In this document: positions 1 to 12,187 of the stretch, in pieces | Position numbering within the stretch: the first letter of the stretch is position 1 | How the letters are laid out: the number at the start of each line of letters is the position of its first letter | NCBI RefSeq assembly: GCF_020073815.1 | Contig: NZ_JAIQZJ010000008.1 | Coordinates: forward strand, 124,001 to 188,000 | DNA: 64,000 bases | Direction of reading: 5' to 3' | From: Nocardioides mangrovi | GTDB taxonomy: Bacteria > Actinomycetota > Actinomycetes > Propionibacteriales > Nocardioidaceae | Program-made: the position numbers and the translations under genes | The notes under the pieces: model-generated | What the model saw: the letters and a program-made list of their open reading frames with translations, nothing else | The model's database searches: none | What the model was told of the DNA's origin: nothing

Positions 1-1512
1 CTGGCCACCTTCGGCTTCGGGATCCTGCTCCAGTACATGTTCTACGCCGAGGACTACATGTTCGGGTCCTTCGGGCTCGGCCTCACGATCCCGCGCCCGA
101 GCGGCTTCGAGGACGACACCAGCTGGTACTACCTGATGGTCGCGCTGGCCGCGGTCACCGCGCTGGGGATGCTCGCGGTCACCCGCAGCCGCCTCGGTCG
201 GCTGCTGCGCAGCATGACCGACAGCCCGACCGGCCTCTCCACCGCCGGCGCCTCCATCAACGTGACCCGGGTCCTGGTCTTCTGCCTCAGCGCGTTCATC
301 GCTTCGGGTGCCGGCGCCCTGCACGCCGCGACGGTCACCTTCGTGACCGGCGACAACTACCAGCCGATCCTGTCGCTGATCCTCTTCGTGACCGTGGTGG
401 TCAGCTTCGGCCGCGACCCCTGGTACGCCGTGATCGCGGCGTTCGTCGTGGTCGTGCTGCCGACCCTGCCGCTGGTCTTCACGCAGAGCGACAACACCAG
501 CAGCTACATCACGATCATCATCGGCCTGCTCGCCCTCTTCATCGGCTACCGGCCGGCGATGGTCGCGTTCGCGGCGCGGCTGCCGATCCCGTCGTTCGGG
601 GTCCGGCGCGCCGCTCCGGAGGCCGCCTCGGAGACGCCGACGGCCGAGGTCGTCAGCACCCGCCCGGCGGTCCGCACCGGCTCGCTCGAGGTGAGCGGCC
701 TGCGCGTCCAGTTCGGCGGCCTGGTCGCGGTGGACGGCGTCACGATCTCGGCGCCGACCGGCCGGATCACCGGCCTGATCGGCCCCAACGGCGCGGGCAA
801 GACCACGACGTTCAACGCCTGCTCCGGCCTCAACCGGCCGACCACCGGCACCGTCGTCCTCGACGGCTCCGACGCCGGGCGGCTCGGCCCCTCCGCCCGG
901 GCGCGCAAGGGCCTGGGTCGGACCTTCCAGCAGATGGAGCTCTTCGACTCCATGACGGTCCGCGAGAACATCGCGATGGGCGCTGAGGCCAGCCGGGCCG
1001 GCGCCAACCCGTTCAGCCACCTGATGGCCTCGCGCTCCGCGAGCCAGGAGGTCGCGACGATCACCGCCGAGTCGATCGCGCTGTGCGGGCTCGAGGACAT
1101 CGCGCACCGCACCGTCGGTGCCCTGTCGACCGGCCAGCGCCGCCTGGTCGAGATCGCACGCTGCCTGGCCGGCCCCTTCCACCTGCTGCTGCTCGACGAG
1201 CCCTCCTCGGGCCTCGACCGGGTCGAGACCGAGCGGTTCGCCGAGGTGCTGACCCGGGTGGTCGAGGACCGTGGCGTCGGCATCCTCATCGTCGAGCACG
1301 ACATGAGCCTGGTGACCAGCATCTGCGACTACGTCTACGTCCTCGACTTCGGCAAGCCGGTCTTCGAGGGCACCGCCTCGGAGGTGATGGCGGCGCCGAT
1401 CGTGAAGGCGGCCTACCTCGGCGGCGACGAGCTCGAGGCCGAGCTCGACGTCCTCGAGGCCACCACCGACACCCGACCCGGCTCCCCGACCCCCGAGGAG
1501 GTGCACCCGTGA
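1..1512 (+). CDS. Branched-chain amino acid ABC transporter, permease-ATPase fusion (LivM-LivG), 5' partial
   Basis: The reading frame is open from base 1, so the gene begins upstream of the window; 503 residues are visible. The first ~180 residues are hydrophobic membrane spans typical of the C-terminal half of a LivM-type permease. A linker of about 45 residues rich in Ala, Glu and Thr leads into a complete LivG-type ATPase. It has Walker A GPNGAGKTT at visible residues 261-269, the signature LSTGQ at 375, Walker B LLLLDEP with D399/E400, and a downstream EHD switch His. LivM and LivG are usually separate proteins; fused forms occur in actinobacteria. The stop overlaps livF by GTGA, so the two are probably translated together. 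The substrate may be a branched-chain amino acid or another small carboxylate such as an aromatic acid; the sequence does not decide. Confidence 0.9.
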   Translation: MATFGFGILLQYMFYAEDYMFGSFGLGLTIPRPSGFEDDTSWYYLMVALAAVTALGMLAVTRSRLGRLLRSMTDSPTGLSTAGASINVTRVLVFCLSAFIASGAGALHAATVTFVTGDNYQPILSLILFVTVVVSFGRDPWYAVIAAFVVVVLPTLPLVFTQSDNTSSYITIIIGLLALFIGYRPAMVAFAARLPIPSFGVRRAAPEAASETPTAEVVSTRPAVRTGSLEVSGLRVQFGGLVAVDGVTISAPTGRITGLIGPNGAGKTTTFNACSGLNRPTTGTVVLDGSDAGRLGPSARARKGLGRTFQQMELFDSMTVRENIAMGAEASRAGANPFSHLMASRSASQEVATITAESIALCGLEDIAHRTVGALSTGQRRLVEIARCLAGPFHLLLLDEPSSGLDRVETERFAEVLTRVVEDRGVGILIVEHDMSLVTSICDYVYVLDFGKPVFEGTASEVMAAPIVKAAYLGGDELEAELDVLEATTDTRPGSPTPEEVHP

Positions 1513-2216
1513 CCGCCCCCGTCCTGGAGTTCGCCGGCGTCACCGCCGGCTACGGCCGTACCACCGTGCTGCGCGACGTCAGCTTCGCCGTCGCGCCCGG
1601 CACGGTGACCGCGATGCTCGGCGCCAACGGCGCCGGCAAGACGACGGTGCTGCGCACCGCCTCCGGCCTGGTCCGGCCGACCAGCGGCGAGGTCCGCATC
1701 GCCGGCACCGTGGCCAACCGCCGGGCGCCCAACCAGCGCGCTAAGGACGGCTTCTGCCTGATCCCCGAGGGGCGCGGCGTCTTCCGCAGCCTGAGCGTCC
1801 GCGACAACCTCCGGCTCCAGGTGCCGCCGTGGCGCCGGGGCGAGGCGGTCGACGAGGCGGTCGAGGCGTTCCCCGTCCTCGGCGAGCGGATCACCCAGAT
1901 CGCCGGCACCATGTCCGGCGGCCAGCAGCAGATGCTGGCCCTGGCCCGCGCCTACCTCTCGAAGCCGTCGATCGTCGCCCTCGACGAGGTCTCGATGGGC
2001 CTCGCGCCCAAGATCGTCGACGAGATCTTCGCGTCGCTGCGCACCCTGGCCTCGGCCGGGATCGCGCTCCTCATCGTCGAGCAGTACGTCCAGCGCGCGC
2101 TCGACCTGGCCGACCAGGTCGTGCTGATGGACCACGGGTCCACGTCGTACGTCGGCAGCGCGTCGGACCTCGACGAGGCCGAGCTCATGCGAACCTACCT
2201 GGGAGTATCCGCATGA
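1509..2216 (+). CDS. livF: Branched-chain amino acid ABC transporter ATP-binding protein (LivF)
   Basis: The protein of 235 residues is a single ABC ATPase domain with Walker A (GANGAGKTT), Q-loop region, signature MSGGQQQ, Walker B (IVALDEVSMGL) and switch His replaced by Gln in IVEQY, as is usual in LivF. The GTG start at 1509 overlaps the stop of the preceding permease-ATPase fusion. LivF pairs with LivG to power uptake through the LivHM permeases. The length matches the family (about 235). An ATG overlaps its stop at 2213 but opens only a 51-codon frame of unusual composition that I do not call. Confidence 0.92.
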   Translation: MTAPVLEFAGVTAGYGRTTVLRDVSFAVAPGTVTAMLGANGAGKTTVLRTASGLVRPTSGEVRIAGTVANRRAPNQRAKDGFCLIPEGRGVFRSLSVRDNLRLQVPPWRRGEAVDEAVEAFPVLGERITQIAGTMSGGQQQMLALARAYLSKPSIVALDEVSMGLAPKIVDEIFASLRTLASAGIALLIVEQYVQRALDLADQVVLMDHGSTSYVGSASDLDEAELMRTYLGVSA

Positions 2217-2340
2217 GTAACTATTCGGACACGTCGCTTGCCGAAACGTCGGATTACTGGTCGAATCCGGGGTCGATCCGGGTGACCCGCTCCACATCCC
2301 ACTCCGCATCCCGCTCCACCACAACCGCCGAGGAGGCGTC

Positions 2341-3255
2341 ATGCGCAAGGTACTGCCAGGCCTGTTGATCGGGCTGGGCGCGTTCCTGGTCGCCGCGGCC
2401 ATCGTCTGCCTGACCTGGGTGCCCGGCCAGGTCGAGCGCACCCCGCTCGGCACCGACAACACCACGGCGCTCTCCGGCACGGCGTCCGTGCTCGGTGACC
2501 CCGAGGGTCCGGTGCTCGCGTGGAGCGAGAACAAGGTCGACTCCGACGTCTCCGACGACAAGAACGTCGTCTTCAACACCTCGCTGTGCGTCGTCCACGA
2601 CGACGGCAACATCGACGGCTGCGTGAAGGGCGACGACAAGCGCCTCATCAACGCCGAGACGGCGCAGTTCGTGGCCGACCGGCACACCGCCGAGACGGTC
2701 AAGAACGGCGACTACCTCCCGGCCGACGCCCCGCAGATGGAGGGCCTGCAGAACAAGTGGCCCTTCGACGCGCAGAAGAAGACCTACCCGGTCTGGGACG
2801 GCATCGTGGGCGCGGCGGTCGACGCGGACTACGTCGGTGAGGACTCGATCGACGGCCTCAAGGTCTACAAGTACGAGTACACCGCCAACGTCGGTCCGGT
2901 GAACCTCGTCGGCGACATCAACGGCACATACTTCGCGACGTACGACTTCTACATCGAGCCCAAGACCGGCTCGATCATCAACCAGGAGGTCCACGACCAG
3001 CGCATCGCGTCGGGCGTCGAGACCATCCTCGACCTGAAGCTGGCCTTCACCGACGACCAGGTCCAGAGCAACGTCGACGACGCCAACGACGCGATCGCGA
3101 CGCTGAACCTGCTGGAGAAGACGATCCCGATCGTCGGTCTCGCCGTCGGCATCCCGGTCCTGCTGATCGGCATCGTCCTGCTGGTGCTCGGCCGGCGCCG
3201 GGGCAAGGCCGCCCCGCCGGCTGCCGCCGAGTCCAAGGAGCCGGCGAACGTCTGA
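2341..3255 (+). CDS. DUF3068 (PorA family) membrane-anchored protein
   Basis: 304 residues. An N-terminal hydrophobic segment (residues 6-28) and a C-terminal span (about 262-285) followed by the basic tail RRRGK bracket an extracytoplasmic domain of about 230 residues rich in Asp, Thr and Tyr. This arrangement and the sequence resemble the DUF3068/PorA family of actinobacterial envelope proteins, whose role is mostly unknown. ATG 2341 is preceded by a strong GAGGAGG ribosome site. It lies 124 bp after livF and appears to be its own transcription unit. Confidence 0.75.
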   Translation: MRKVLPGLLIGLGAFLVAAAIVCLTWVPGQVERTPLGTDNTTALSGTASVLGDPEGPVLAWSENKVDSDVSDDKNVVFNTSLCVVHDDGNIDGCVKGDDKRLINAETAQFVADRHTAETVKNGDYLPADAPQMEGLQNKWPFDAQKKTYPVWDGIVGAAVDADYVGEDSIDGLKVYKYEYTANVGPVNLVGDINGTYFATYDFYIEPKTGSIINQEVHDQRIASGVETILDLKLAFTDDQVQSNVDDANDAIATLNLLEKTIPIVGLAVGIPVLLIGIVLLVLGRRRGKAAPPAAAESKEPANV

Positions 3256-3300
3256 GCCTCGTTCGCCCGCAACGGCGGCGAGGAAGGTAGCGTCGAGCGC

Positions 3301-4194
3301 GTGCAGGTCCCGGCCCCGGTCGAGTACGCGCGGGCGATCAGTGTCGAGCATGCCATCGGCCTGCTCGGACGCCTCGGCGAGGAGGCGCGGCTGATCGCCG
3401 GCGGGCACAGCCTGCTGCCGATGATGAAGCTCCGGCTGGCCAACCCGGAGTACCTCGTCGACATCAACGACCTCCACGCCGAGCTGGGCTACATCGAGGT
3501 CGGGCCGACCGAGGTGCGGCTCGGCGCGATGACCCGGCACCGCGAGCTGCTCGAGTCGGACCCGCTCGCCGCCGTGTGCCCGATCTTCCGCGACGCCGAG
3601 CGGGTGATCGCGGACCCACCGGTGCGCAACCGGGGCACCCTCGGCGGCGCGCTGTGCCAGGCGGACCCCAGCGAGGACCTCTCCTCGGTGTGCACCGCCC
3701 TCGACGCGAGCTGCGTGATCCAGGGCGCGGACGGCGTCCGGGTCGTGCCGATGGACGACTTCCACCGGGGGCCCTACGAGACCGCGGTCGGCCACGCCGA
3801 GATCCTCACCGAGGTACGGATTCCCATCCGCCCCGGGGGCAGCAGCGCCTACGCCAAGGTCGACCGGCGCGCCGGGGACTGGGCGGTCGTCGCCGCCGGC
3901 GCGGCGCTGTGGCTCGACGAGCACGCCACCATCGCCGACGCGCGGGTCGGGCTCGCCGCCGTGGGTCCCCACACCACGCATCTCCCGGAGGTGTCGCGGG
4001 CGCTGCGCGGACGTGAGCCGTCGGAGGCGGCCTGGGAGCTGGCCGGCGGGATCGCCGCGTCGGCCTGCCGGCCGGTCACCGACAGCCGCGGCTCCGCCGA
4101 CTACAAGCGCCACCTCGCCGGCGAGCTCACCCGCCGTACGCTCCGCACCGCCTGGGAGCGCGCGCGGGAGAGGGGCGGCGCCTCATGGAGGTGA
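3301..4194 (+). CDS. Aerobic CO dehydrogenase family FAD-binding medium subunit, copy 1 (CoxM/CutM type)
   Basis: 297 residues from GTG 3301. The fold is that of FAD-binding medium subunits of molybdenum hydroxylases. It shows AGGHSLLPMMKLRLANP near residue 35 (FAD pyrophosphate loop) and RNRGTLGGALCQADP near residue 109 (second FAD motif). The C-terminal part carries the YKRHLAGELTRR helix usual in this subunit. It passes electrons from the 2Fe-2S small subunit via FAD to a quinone or other acceptor. It overlaps the small-subunit gene by 10 bp and starts a medium-small-large operon. The large subunit carries a form I-like loop, so CO dehydrogenase is likely, but a different hydroxylase substrate cannot be excluded. 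Confidence 0.87.
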   Translation: MQVPAPVEYARAISVEHAIGLLGRLGEEARLIAGGHSLLPMMKLRLANPEYLVDINDLHAELGYIEVGPTEVRLGAMTRHRELLESDPLAAVCPIFRDAERVIADPPVRNRGTLGGALCQADPSEDLSSVCTALDASCVIQGADGVRVVPMDDFHRGPYETAVGHAEILTEVRIPIRPGGSSAYAKVDRRAGDWAVVAAGAALWLDEHATIADARVGLAAVGPHTTHLPEVSRALRGREPSEAAWELAGGIAASACRPVTDSRGSADYKRHLAGELTRRTLRTAWERARERGGASWR

Positions 4195-4654
4195 CCGTGA
4201 CCGTCAACGGGGAGGTGGTGACCCGCGACGTCGAGGCGCGCCTGCTGCTCGTGCACTTCCTGCGCGACGAGCTCGGCCTCACGGGGACCCACTGGGGCTG
4301 CGACACGAGCAACTGCGGCACCTGCGTCGTGCTCTACGACGACGAGCCGGTCAAGTCGTGCACCGTCCTCGCCGTGATGGCGGGCGGCCACGACGTGCGC
4401 ACCGTCGAGAGCCTCGAGTGGGAGGGTCAGCTCGATCCGGTGCAGCAGGGCTTCATGGAGTGCCACGGCCTGCAGTGCGGGTTCTGCACCTCGGGGATGC
4501 TGATGTCCGCGCGGGCCCTGCTCGACCGCGACCCGGATCCGAGCGAGGCGACCATCCGGGAGGCGATCTCCGGGCAGATCTGCCGGTGCACCGGCTACGC
4601 CTCGATCGTGCGGTCGGTGCGCTGGGCCGCGGAGCATCCTGCGGGAGGCGTCGG

Positions 4655-4658
<4 letters not shown>
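4185..4658 (+). CDS. CO dehydrogenase family 2Fe-2S small subunit, copy 1 (CoxS/CutS type)
   Basis: 157 residues. Eight cysteines ligate two [2Fe-2S] clusters. The plant-ferredoxin type cluster uses C39, C44, C47 (CDTSNCGTC) and C59; the C-terminal helical cluster uses C98, C101 (CGFC), C133 and C135 (CRC). Length and spacing are standard for molybdenum hydroxylase small subunits. It relays electrons from the Mo site in the large subunit to FAD in the medium subunit. The start overlaps the medium-subunit gene and the stop overlaps the large-subunit GTG, so all three are translationally coupled. Confidence 0.95.
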
Positions 4659-7030
<2,372 letters not shown>

Positions 7031-7048
7031 CCACCGCGGGGCGTGCCG

Positions 7049-8008
7049 ATGACGCCCACCCAGCTGCGCGCCTTCGCGACCGTGGTCCGCCACGGGTCGG
7101 TGAAGTCGGCGGCCGCCGAGCTCGGCGTGTCCGAGGCGGCCGTCTCGCTGCACGTCGGCCAGCTGCGCAAGGAGCTCGGCGACCAGCTCTTCAACCGCAC
7201 CTCGTCCGGCCTGGCCTTCACCCCCGGAGGCCTGCGCCTGGCCAGCCGGGCCGTGGAGATGCTCGGCCTCCAGGACCGCACCGTCCTCGAGGTCCGCGAG
7301 GCCGGCGCGGGCCGACGGATGCTGCGGCTGGCGACCACCGCGCTCTTCGCCGAGTACTCCGCACCCGGGCTGATCGGGCTCTTCGCCGACCGGGCCCACG
7401 ACCTCGACGTCGAGCTCAGCGTGCACCGCACCCGCGACTTCGAGCAGCTGCTGCTGACCCGCACGGTCGACGCGACCGTCGGACCCCGCCCGGCGACGGC
7501 GAACCCCGCGCTCGCCAACCGGCTCTTCCTCAACTACCAGATCCTCGCGGTGGTCGCCCCCGGACACCCGCTGACCCGGACCGGCCAGCCGGGTGCGGCG
7601 CTGCTGCGCGAGCAGACCTGGCTGCTCGGCCCCTCGGCCGCCGACGACACCGGGGTCATCCCGGGGATGCTGCACCGCATCGCCGTACCCGAGGAGCGCC
7701 AGCAGATCTTCCAGAGCCACGCCGCCGCCGTCGAGGAGGCCAAGCGCGGGGGCGGGGTCTCCCTCGCGGTCGCCTTCGCGGTGGCCCAGGACCTCGCCGC
7801 CGGCACCCTGGTCAAGGTGCCCGGGCCGGCGCTGCAGGGGCAGGGTGCGTGGAGCATCTCGACCCTCGGTGGCCAGCAGGCCACGCCGGCCGCCGAGGAG
7901 ATGTCCCGGTTCGTCAGCACCCCCCGCGCCACCCAGGCCATGCTCCGCGGCCGCGCCGTCACCCACGGCCGGTTCAAGCCGGCCGTCCACGTCACCCTCT
8001 GGAGCTAG
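7049..8008 (+). CDS. LysR-family transcriptional regulator between the two CO dehydrogenase operons
   Basis: 319 residues from ATG 7049; an in-frame GTG at 7043 is the alternative start. The N-terminal winged helix-turn-helix (TPTQLRAFATVVRHGSV, with AVSLHVGQLRKELG as recognition region) is of LysR type. The effector domain follows from about residue 90. It starts 18 bp after the copy 1 large subunit and directly precedes copy 2. A LysR regulator, CutR, is known beside CO dehydrogenase genes in Mycobacterium sp. JC1, so CO-responsive control is a reasonable inference. A dyad at 8021-8039 is a candidate site. Confidence 0.87.
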   Translation: MTPTQLRAFATVVRHGSVKSAAAELGVSEAAVSLHVGQLRKELGDQLFNRTSSGLAFTPGGLRLASRAVEMLGLQDRTVLEVREAGAGRRMLRLATTALFAEYSAPGLIGLFADRAHDLDVELSVHRTRDFEQLLLTRTVDATVGPRPATANPALANRLFLNYQILAVVAPGHPLTRTGQPGAALLREQTWLLGPSAADDTGVIPGMLHRIAVPEERQQIFQSHAAAVEEAKRGGGVSLAVAFAVAQDLAAGTLVKVPGPALQGQGAWSISTLGGQQATPAAEEMSRFVSTPRATQAMLRGRAVTHGRFKPAVHVTLWS

Positions 8009-8020
8009 TGCCGCGGGCTA

Positions 8021-8039
8021 AGCGATCTATTGATTCGCT
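8021..8039. promoter_or_regulatory. Candidate LysR operator upstream of second CO dehydrogenase operon
   Basis: AGCGA and TCGCT form an inverted repeat separated by 9 bp in an AT-richer patch. The site lies between the LysR stop and the small gene at 8105. Spacing and placement suit a LysR-type dyad. No second copy was found upstream of operon 1, so assignment is tentative. Confidence 0.35.
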
Positions 8040-8104
8040 GTTGCGGCCGCCTGTGACGCGGAGCACAGTGAGCGCGTCCAGCCGACCGAGTGGAGGAGGC
8101 GCGC

Positions 8105-8377
8105 GTGCCGATCGAGTCGGACGGCCACAGCCGAGGCAATCCGCGGATGTACGAGCTGATCGAGGGCGCCCCGCGCGAGGGTGCGAGCCCCACGGTGTGG
8201 GCCTTCCCGCAGTTCGTCGAGTTCCTCAAGGTCGCTGGGCAGCCGGTGCAGGGACCGTGGCCGCCCCACCAGCGGCCGCGCCCGGACCCGACCGCCATCG
8301 AGTCGCTGCCCGTCGCCGTCCCCGATCCCGAGTCCGCGACCCCGCTGGCGCCCGACCACGGCGAGGAGGGCCGCTGA
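8105..8377 (+). CDS. Small conserved-looking protein of unknown function leading the second CO dehydrogenase operon
   Basis: 90 residues from GTG 8105, which has a strong GGAGGAGG site 7 bp upstream; an ATG at 8090 would lie before that site. The protein has no membrane segment or signal peptide. It contains an aromatic core (TVWAFPQFVEFLKVAG) and a proline-rich C-terminal half. Its stop overlaps the ATG of the medium subunit (TGATG), so it is translationally coupled to coxM of copy 2; copy 1 has no such gene. I do not recognise the family. It could be a small accessory or assembly factor for CO dehydrogenase. Confidence 0.6.
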   Translation: MPIESDGHSRGNPRMYELIEGAPREGASPTVWAFPQFVEFLKVAGQPVQGPWPPHQRPRPDPTAIESLPVAVPDPESATPLAPDHGEEGR

Positions 8378-9252
8378 TGTACCCGTCCCGCTTCGCCTAC
8401 GAGGCGCCCCGCACCCTCGACGAGGCGATCGGCCTCCTGCACGACGGTGCCGGTGAGGCCAAGGTGCTCGCCGGCGGCCAGAGCCTGGTGCCGCTGATGA
8501 AGCTCCGCTTCGCCAACCCCGAGCTGCTCGTCGACATCAACAACCTCCCGGGCCTGGACCGCCTCGAAACGCTGGCCGACGGCACGATCCGGGTCGGCGC
8601 GCTGGTCCGGCACCGTGACCTCGAGCGCGCCGGCGACGTCCACCGCATCCAGCCGGTGGTCGGCGCAGCGGCGCCCCTGATCGCCGACCCGATCGTGCGG
8701 ACCCGCGGCACCCTCGTGGGCTCGCTGTGCCACGCCGACCCGCAGGGTGACTGGGCGGCCGTCGTCACCGCGCTGCGCGGGTACGTCGTCGCCCAGGGGC
8801 CGGGCGGCCGCCGGGAGATCCCGATCGGCGACTTCGTGACGGGGCCCTTCCAGAACGTCCTCGCCCATGACGAGGTCGCCGTCGAGGCGGTGCTCCCCGG
8901 GCCCCGGCACACGGTGGCCGGCGGCTTCCTCAAGCTCGAGCGCAGGGTCGGCGACTTCGCGACGGCCGGCACCGCCGTGGCGATCGAGCTCGACGGCGAC
9001 CGGGTCACCCGCGCCGGCATCGCGCTCACCGGTGTGGGCAGCCGCACCGTCGACGCGACCGGCGCCGCCGAGGCCCTGGTCGGCAGGGCGCTCACCTCGG
9101 AGGCCATCGCCGCCGCCGCGGACGCCGCCGCCGAGGCGGCCCAGCCGACCGCCGACCACCGCGGCAGCGCGGCGTACAAGAAGCACGTCATCCACACCTT
9201 CGTCACCCGGATCCTGACGAGGGTCTCCACCACGAGCGAGCAGGCCGCCTGA
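8377..9252 (+). CDS. coxM: Aerobic CO dehydrogenase FAD-binding medium subunit, copy 2 (CoxM)
   Basis: 291 residues. It has [17 protein letters not shown] near residue 33, [16 protein letters not shown] near residue 109, and C-terminal SAAYKKHV, all typical of CoxM FAD subunits. It transfers electrons from the iron-sulfur subunit to the respiratory chain. ATG 8377 overlaps the stop of the small upstream gene, and the stop overlaps coxS (TGATG). It is clearly homologous to copy 1, but the two have diverged too far to be a recent duplication. Confidence 0.92.
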   Translation: MYPSRFAYEAPRTLDEAIGLLHDGAGEAKVLAGGQSLVPLMKLRFANPELLVDINNLPGLDRLETLADGTIRVGALVRHRDLERAGDVHRIQPVVGAAAPLIADPIVRTRGTLVGSLCHADPQGDWAAVVTALRGYVVAQGPGGRREIPIGDFVTGPFQNVLAHDEVAVEAVLPGPRHTVAGGFLKLERRVGDFATAGTAVAIELDGDRVTRAGIALTGVGSRTVDATGAAEALVGRALTSEAIAAAADAAAEAAQPTADHRGSAAYKKHVIHTFVTRILTRVSTTSEQAA

Positions 9253-9785
9253 TGACCAGTCTCTTCGAAGAGGTCCCCGCGACCGCCGACGCCGACGCCG
9301 ACGTACCGGTACGCCGGGTGACGGTGACCCTCAACGGCGAGCGGCGCGCGGCCGACGTCGAGCCCCGGCTGCTGCTGGCGCACCTGCTGCGGCAAGGCTT
9401 CCGGCTCACCGGCACCCACACCGGCTGCGACACCACCAACTGCGGTGCGTGCACCGTGCTGGTCGACGGCCTGCCGGTCAAGAGCTGCACGATGCTGGCG
9501 GTGCAGGCCGACGGCCACGACGTGACGACGGTCGAGGGGCTGGCCGGTCCCAGTGGGCTGCACCCGCTGCAGGAGGGCTTCAAGGACGAGCACGGCCTCC
9601 AGTGCGGCTTCTGCACCCCTGGGATGATGCTCGCCGCCAAGGCGCTCCTCGAGGAGAACCCCGACCCGACCGAGGACGAGGTGCGCTTCGCGCTGTCGGG
9701 CAACCTCTGCCGCTGCACCGGCTACCAGAACATCGTCAAGGCCGTGCTCTGGGCGGCGAAGCGGATGAACGGGAGCGAGCAGTGA
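9252..9785 (+). CDS. coxS: Aerobic CO dehydrogenase 2Fe-2S small subunit, copy 2 (CoxS)
   Basis: 177 residues. Eight cluster cysteines are present: C59, C64, C67, C79 for the ferredoxin-type cluster and C118, C121, C153, C155 for the C-terminal cluster. Compared with copy 1 it has an N-terminal extension of about 20 residues rich in Ala and Asp (ATADADADV). It is coupled by overlaps to coxM upstream and coxL downstream. It works as the electron relay in the CoxLMS heterohexamer. Confidence 0.95.
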   Translation: MTSLFEEVPATADADADVPVRRVTVTLNGERRAADVEPRLLLAHLLRQGFRLTGTHTGCDTTNCGACTVLVDGLPVKSCTMLAVQADGHDVTTVEGLAGPSGLHPLQEGFKDEHGLQCGFCTPGMMLAAKALLEENPDPTEDEVRFALSGNLCRCTGYQNIVKAVLWAAKRMNGSEQ

Positions 9786-12187
9786 CCGTCACCGAGCCGA
9801 CCAGCCGGGCGCTGGACGAGATCAAGATCGGCGGCATGGGCGCGAGCCGCCGGCGCGTCGAGGACAACCGCTTCATCCGCGGCAAGGGCCACTACGTCGA
9901 CGACGTCGTGCTCCCGGGGATGCTCCACATGGAGATCCTGCGCAGCCCGGTCGCGCACGCCCGCATCGTCTCGATCGATGCCAGCGCGGCCTGGGAGATC
10001 CCCGGCGTACGCCTCGTGCTCACCGGCGAGATGATGGCGACCCGCAACCTCGCCTGGATGCCGACGCTCAGCTATGACACGCAGGCGGTGCTGGCCACCG
10101 ACAAGGTGCGCTTCCAGGGGCAGGAGGTCGCGGCCGTCATCGCCGACGACCCCTACATCGCCAAGGACGCCTGCGAGGCGATCGTCGTCGAGTACGAGCA
10201 GCTGCCGGTCATCGTCAACCCGACCCAGTCGCTGGCCCCGGACGCGCCACTGATCCGCGACGACAAGGTGGGGCAGGTCGACAACGTCTGCTTCACCTGG
10301 CAGGTCGGCGACCAGGACGCCACCGACCGGGCCTTCGCCGAGGCCGACGTGGTGTCGAGGATCGAGATGCACTACCCGCGCTCGCACCCCTCGCCCCTCG
10401 AGACCTGCGGCTCGGTCGCCGACTTCGACCGCGCGACCGGCAAGCTCACCGTCTACATGACGACCCAGGCACCGCACATCGTGCGGGCCGCGGTCGCGCT
10501 GATCGCCGAGCTGCCCGAGCACCTCATCCGGATCGTCAGCCCCGACCTCGGCGGCGGCTTCGGCAACAAGGTGCCCGTCTACCCCGGCTACGTCATCTCG
10601 ATCCTGGCCTCGATCCTCACCGAGCGGCCGGTCAAGTGGATCGAGGACCGCACCGGCAACCTGATCTCGACCGGCTTCGGCCGCGACGTCTACCTGACCG
10701 GGGAGATGGCGCTCCGCAAGGACGGGCGGATCCTCGGCGTCCGCATGCACACCGACTCCGACCACGGTGCGTTCTTCGGCGACGCGCAGCCCAGCAAGTT
10801 CAAGATCGGCCTGCTGCACTCGGCGTTCGCCTGCTACGACATCCCGACGGCGCACCTGACCGCGCGCGGGGTCTACACCAACAAGGCGCCCGGCGGCGTG
10901 GCCTACCGGTGCTCCTTCCGCGTCACCGAGGCGATGTTCTTCCAGGAGCGGATGGTGCAGGCCGCGGCCGACGACCTCGGCATGGACCAGGCGGAGTTCC
11001 GGCGCCTCAACTTCGTGCGTGACGACGACTTCCCGCACCGCACCCCCTTCGGCTTCCTCACCGACTCCGGGCAGTACGCGAAGTGCCTCCAGGTCGGCCT
11101 CGACGCTATCGACTACGAGGGCTTCCTCAGGGAGAAGGCCGAGGCGGCGAAGAACGGCCGCCTGCTCGGGATCGGCATCTCCTGCATGACCGAGCCGCTC
11201 GGCGCCGGCAACAGCCGCGAGTACGACATCCTCGGGATCAAGATGTTCGACTCGGCCGAGCTGCGGGTGCACATGACCGGCAAGGCGATCCTGCGCACCG
11301 GCGCCAAGACCCAGGGGCAGGGCCACGAGACGACCTGGGCCCAGATCGTCGCGCACGAGCTCGGCATCCCGGCCGAGGACATCCTCGTCGAGGAGGGCGA
11401 CACCGACACGGCGCCGTTCGGCATGGGCACCTACGCGTCGCGCAGCACCCCGGTCGCCGGCGCCGCGATCGCGATGGCCGCCCGCAAGGTCAAGGCCAAG
11501 GCCCGGCAGCTCGCCGCCCACCTGCTCGAGGTCTCCGAGGAGGACGTCGAGTGGGAGCTCGGGCGCTTCTACGTGCGGTCCGCGCCCGACCGGGGCGTGA
11601 GCATCCAGGAGTGCGCGATGGCGGCCTACTCCAACATGCCCGACGGCCTGGAGCCGGGCCTGGAGGCCAACGCCTACTACGACCCGCCCAACCTCACCTG
11701 GCCCTTCGGCTGCTACATCGCGACCGTCGAGATCGACCCGGCCACCGGGGTGTGGGACGTGCTCCGCTTCGTCGCCGTCGACGACTGCGGGGTGCGGATC
11801 AACCCGATGATCGTCGAGGGCCAGATCATGGGCGGCCTCACCGAGGCCTACGCCATGGCGTCGATGCAGTTCATCACCTTCGACGCCGACGGCAACTGCA
11901 TCGGGTCCAACTTCATGGACTACCTGCTCCCGACCGCCTGGGAGACGCCGGGCTGGGAGCTGCACGAGGTGGTCACCCCGTGCCCGCACCACCCGATCGG
12001 CGCCAAGGGGGTCGGCGAGTGCGCCACGGTGGGCGGCCCCGCCGCGTTCGTCAACGCCGTCATGGACGCGCTGAAGGGACACGGGGTCCGCAACGTCGAC
12101 ATGCCGCTGCTCCCGGACCGGGTCCACGAGGCCCTGCAGACCCGCGGCGACGTCTCCGGCGCGCCGCCGATCAGGACCGACCGATGA
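9782..12187 (+). CDS. coxL: Form I aerobic CO dehydrogenase molybdenum-copper large subunit (CoxL)
   Basis: 801 residues from GTG 9782. The canonical form I active-site loop AYRCSFR is at residues 374-380; C377 is the expected copper ligand of the Mo-Cu site. GGGFGNK near residue 260 and GAKGVGEC near the C-terminus (catalytic Glu region) are also present. The enzyme oxidises CO with water to CO2, yielding two electrons and two protons at the cytoplasmic membrane face. The loop and the flanking coxF/G/D/E genes make this the confident CO dehydrogenase of the two copies. It overlaps the XdhC-YHS gene by 4 bp. Confidence 0.95.
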   Translation: MTVTEPTSRALDEIKIGGMGASRRRVEDNRFIRGKGHYVDDVVLPGMLHMEILRSPVAHARIVSIDASAAWEIPGVRLVLTGEMMATRNLAWMPTLSYDTQAVLATDKVRFQGQEVAAVIADDPYIAKDACEAIVVEYEQLPVIVNPTQSLAPDAPLIRDDKVGQVDNVCFTWQVGDQDATDRAFAEADVVSRIEMHYPRSHPSPLETCGSVADFDRATGKLTVYMTTQAPHIVRAAVALIAELPEHLIRIVSPDLGGGFGNKVPVYPGYVISILASILTERPVKWIEDRTGNLISTGFGRDVYLTGEMALRKDGRILGVRMHTDSDHGAFFGDAQPSKFKIGLLHSAFACYDIPTAHLTARGVYTNKAPGGVAYRCSFRVTEAMFFQERMVQAAADDLGMDQAEFRRLNFVRDDDFPHRTPFGFLTDSGQYAKCLQVGLDAIDYEGFLREKAEAAKNGRLLGIGISCMTEPLGAGNSREYDILGIKMFDSAELRVHMTGKAILRTGAKTQGQGHETTWAQIVAHELGIPAEDILVEEGDTDTAPFGMGTYASRSTPVAGAAIAMAARKVKAKARQLAAHLLEVSEEDVEWELGRFYVRSAPDRGVSIQECAMAAYSNMPDGLEPGLEANAYYDPPNLTWPFGCYIATVEIDPATGVWDVLRFVAVDDCGVRINPMIVEGQIMGGLTEAYAMASMQFITFDADGNCIGSNFMDYLLPTAWETPGWELHEVVTPCPHHPIGAKGVGECATVGGPAAFVNAVMDALKGHGVRNVDMPLLPDRVHEALQTRGDVSGAPPIRTDR

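Noticed and set aside
2213..2368. 51-codon frame whose ATG overlaps the livF stop
   Set aside because: It is Ser/Thr-rich and AT-richer, has no domain, and runs across the ribosome site and start of the DUF3068 gene. Treated as intergenic sequence.
2254..4113. 619-codon open frame on the minus strand opposite the DUF3068 and medium-subunit genes
   Set aside because: Long antisense frames are common at this GC content. Composition (Asp/Val/Arg/His-rich) shows it is the shadow of real plus-strand genes with clear FAD motifs.
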